Shown here piece by piece: positions 5,435 through 7,476 of a stretch of 7,476 bases of DNA (positions are counted from its first letter, which is position 1; each line of letters starts with the position of its first letter). The position numbers were made by a program, and so were the translations under genes. This stretch comes from an uncultured Prevotella sp. (GTDB taxonomy: Bacteria > Bacteroidota > Bacteroidia > Bacteroidales > Bacteroidaceae): positions 1 through 7,476 of the forward strand of contig CAJPTO010000160.1 of the NCBI GenBank assembly GCA_905373605.1. The letters are read 5' to 3'. The notes beneath the pieces were generated by a model that saw only the letters and a list, made by a program, of their open reading frames with translations, was not told the origin of the DNA and searched no databases.

Positions 5435-7476
5435 ATGAGACATCTACGAACGTTTTTTCTCGCCTTCATGGCCATAGTTGCCTGCACACTTGCACATGCG
5501 CAAGGGCTGAACGTAAGCGGTACGGTGACATCGGCCACCGATGGCGAACCCATCATCGGCGCATCGGTTATGGAGAAAGGCACCAACAGAGGTGCAGTAA
5601 CTAACATTGACGGAAACTTTAAGCTTGAAGTGAGCAACGGCGCAACGCTTGTCATTTCGTACCTGGGCTTTAAGTCGGTTGAAGTGAAAGCCACTCCAAC
5701 CATGAACATCGTTCTCGAAGAGAACGCAGCTAACCTGAATGAGGTGGTGGTGACGGGTTATACCACCCAAAGAAAGGCCGACTTGACGGGTGCCGTGTCG
5801 GTAATGAACATGAAAGACCCCGTAAGCGAGTCGAACCCCAACATGCTTGGTTCCATGCAAGGCAAGCTGGCAGGCGTGCAAATCGTCACCGATGCCGCAC
5901 CGGGCAGCGGCGGTTCCACCGTCAGGGTGCGCGGCATGAGCACCATCAATGCCAGCGATCCGCTCTACATCATCGACGGAATACCCTCGTCGGAGAACCT
6001 CAACTCGCTCAACGCCGCCGACATCGAGAGCATACAAGTGCTTAAGGATGCCGCCTCGGCCAGCATCTATGGCAGCCGAGCAGCCAACGGCGTTATCATC
6101 ATCACCACAAAACAAGGCAAGGGAAACCGCTTGGCTGTGAACGTAAACTATGCCGTGAGCCTGCAAACAGTGGGAAAAACCTACGACATGCTCAACGCAC
6201 AGCAGTGGGGAGAGATGTATTGGGCCGCCAACAACAACGCCGGGCTGCGCCCCTCACACGCTTTCTACGGCAGCGGTTCCACACCCGTGCTGGCCGAATA
6301 CTTGGATGCGGCACACAATGTGCGCGCAGCAGACACCGATTGGCAAGACGAAGTGTACAATGCCGCATGGACGCACAACCTATCTGCCAGTGTTACCAAC
6401 AGCAGCGACAAGGGTTCGATGATGTTTTCGGCCAATTACATCAACCAAGACGGACTGATGGACTACACCTTCTATCGCCGTTACTCGGCCCGACTGAACT
6501 CTACGTACAAGATTTCAAAGTATCTCAACGTGGGAGAGAACCTCATGATAGCCAAATGGTTCGACCGCGGCTATTCCACTGGCGACGATCGCGGCATTCC
6601 TTACACAGCCATGCGCCAACATCCCGCCATACCCGTGCGCGACTTGCAAGGGGCGTTCACCAATCCCATGACATTGGCTAGTTCAGACATCGCCAATCCG
6701 GTGCACCAACTGTACAACGGCCGCGACAACAGCAACGAAAGCTGGCGCATCTTCGGCAACGGATACCTCGAGCTGCTGCCCATCAAGGGGCTAACGCTGA
6801 AAACCAACCTGGGTATTGAGCACATCCAGTTCTTCAACAAGACGCTCACGCGCAAGGTGTTGCCGGCAGACGTGAACAGCGTTAACCGCGGTTATGGCCA
6901 AGGCGACACATGGACATGGACCAACACCGCCACATACAACGCCGAGTTTGGCCAACACCGACTGAACCTGCTGGCTGGTACCGAGGCGATAAAATATGTT
7001 TTCGAAGACCTTTCGGGCTTCAGAAACAATTTTGCCTTTGAAGATGCCAACTACATGCAGCTTGGTGCTGGCGAAGGCACACAAACAAACGGAGGGGGAA
7101 AGGCCGAATGGGCGCTGTTCTCAGTGTTCGGGAAAGCCGACTACAACTATGGCGACCGCTACTTGCTCTCGGCAACACTGCGCCGCGACGCAACCTCGCG
7201 CCTGCACAAAGGCAACAATTCGGGGGTGTTCCCCGCCTTCTCGGCAGCCTGGCGCTTCACCGAAGAGAAGTTTTTCAAGCGCAACAACATCCTTAACGAT
7301 GCCAAACTACGCATTGCATGGGGACAAAACGGCAACTCGGCCATTAGCAACAACTATGCCTCGTACAGCACTTACGCTTACAACATGGGCAACGGCTCTT
7401 ACGACCTAAGCGGAACGAACAACGCCGTGGTGGGCGGAATTATCGTCGCTGCATCGGGAAACAAGAACCTTAAATG
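5435..7476 (+). CDS. SusC/RagA-family TonB-dependent outer-membrane receptor, 3' partial
   Basis: This gene encodes the porin of a second SusC/SusD-type importer, which moves oligosaccharides across the outer membrane using TonB energy. The frame is open from the ATG at 5435 to the last base: 680 codons of a family usually near 1,000 residues. I read it through line by line and found no stop. Residues 1-22 are a signal peptide (MRHLRTFFLAFMAIVACTLAHA, cut shown here as LAHA before Gln23). A carboxypeptidase-regulatory-like domain covers about 27-97 (VSGTVTSATDGEPIIGAS onward), followed by the TonB-box-like LNEVVVTGY (101-109). The plug carries the SusC signatures DPLYIIDGIP (175-184) and DIESIQVLKDAASASIYGS (196-214), then NGVIIITTKQG (218-228). 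The barrel follows and includes YLLSATLRRDATSR. Its SusD partner should lie right of the window. The substrate is unknown; the adjacent GH32 gene makes fructan plausible, but a separate PUL is possible. Confidence 0.95.
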   Translation, partial: MRHLRTFFLAFMAIVACTLAHAQGLNVSGTVTSATDGEPIIGASVMEKGTNRGAVTNIDGNFKLEVSNGATLVISYLGFKSVEVKATPTMNIVLEENAANLNEVVVTGYTTQRKADLTGAVSVMNMKDPVSESNPNMLGSMQGKLAGVQIVTDAAPGSGGSTVRVRGMSTINASDPLYIIDGIPSSENLNSLNAADIESIQVLKDAASASIYGSRAANGVIIITTKQGKGNRLAVNVNYAVSLQTVGKTYDMLNAQQWGEMYWAANNNAGLRPSHAFYGSGSTPVLAEYLDAAHNVRAADTDWQDEVYNAAWTHNLSASVTNSSDKGSMMFSANYINQDGLMDYTFYRRYSARLNSTYKISKYLNVGENLMIAKWFDRGYSTGDDRGIPYTAMRQHPAIPVRDLQGAFTNPMTLASSDIANPVHQLYNGRDNSNESWRIFGNGYLELLPIKGLTLKTNLGIEHIQFFNKTLTRKVLPADVNSVNRGYGQGDTWTWTNTATYNAEFGQHRLNLLAGTEAIKYVFEDLSGFRNNFAFEDANYMQLGAGEGTQTNGGGKAEWALFSVFGKADYNYGDRYLLSATLRRDATSRLHKGNNSGVFPAFSAAWRFTEEKFFKRNNILNDAKLRIAWGQNGNSAISNNYASYSTYAYNMGNGSYDLSGTNNAVVGGIIVAASGNKNLK

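Noticed and set aside
5168..5443. Minus-strand open frame of 91 codons ahead of the SusC gene
   Set aside because: It is antisense to the SusC leader and start, covers the promoter candidate and palindrome, and encodes nothing recognisable.
5444..6166. Long minus-strand open frame (240 codons) opposite the SusC gene
   Set aside because: It is a shadow of the SusC coding frame, which has clear family motifs throughout; the antisense product is low-complexity and His/Val/Gly-rich.

Overview
The window looks like part of a polysaccharide utilization locus (PUL) from a Bacteroidetes genome, most likely Prevotella or a close relative. Supporting evidence is the SusC/SusD-type proteins, the lipoprotein-rich plus-strand gene run, the TAnnTTTG promoter motifs and the lack of strong Shine-Dalgarno sites at most starts. 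The genus is an inference from sequence style, not a proven identification. All recognised genes lie on the plus strand.

Bases 1-4607 hold the 3' part of one tightly packed operon. It contains a SusD-family glycan-binding lipoprotein (5' end cut by the window), a 460-residue lipoprotein with two Ig-like repeats and a DUF4960-type C-terminal domain, and a GH32 glycoside hydrolase lipoprotein. The gaps between genes are 2 and 10 bases. The order SusD, surface binding protein, GH32 matches the levan locus of Bacteroides thetaiotaomicron (BT1762-BT1761-BT1760). The simplest reading is a fructan (levan or inulin) system: the DUF4960 protein and SusD hold the glycan at the cell surface, GH32 cuts it, and a SusC porin just left of the window imports the products.

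Bases 4608-5434 are an 827-base intergenic region with no credible protein gene. It holds a strong 15-bp hairpin just after the GH32 stop, a promoter-like site, a striking five-unit 22-bp tandem repeat whose every unit carries a TACAAG/CTTGTA dyad, a GC-rich hairpin, a second promoter-like site and a GAATTGA-N6-TCAATTC palindrome ahead of the next gene.

Bases 5435-7476 are the first 680 codons of a SusC-family TonB-dependent receptor, open to the right edge of the window. It begins a second SusC/SusD-type system, either a second fructan transporter in the same locus or the start of a neighbouring PUL. I see no tRNA, rRNA, CRISPR or insertion sequence. The most unusual non-coding element is the 22-bp repeat array, and the most interesting proteins are the DUF4960 lipoprotein and the GH32 enzyme with a non-canonical nucleophile motif.
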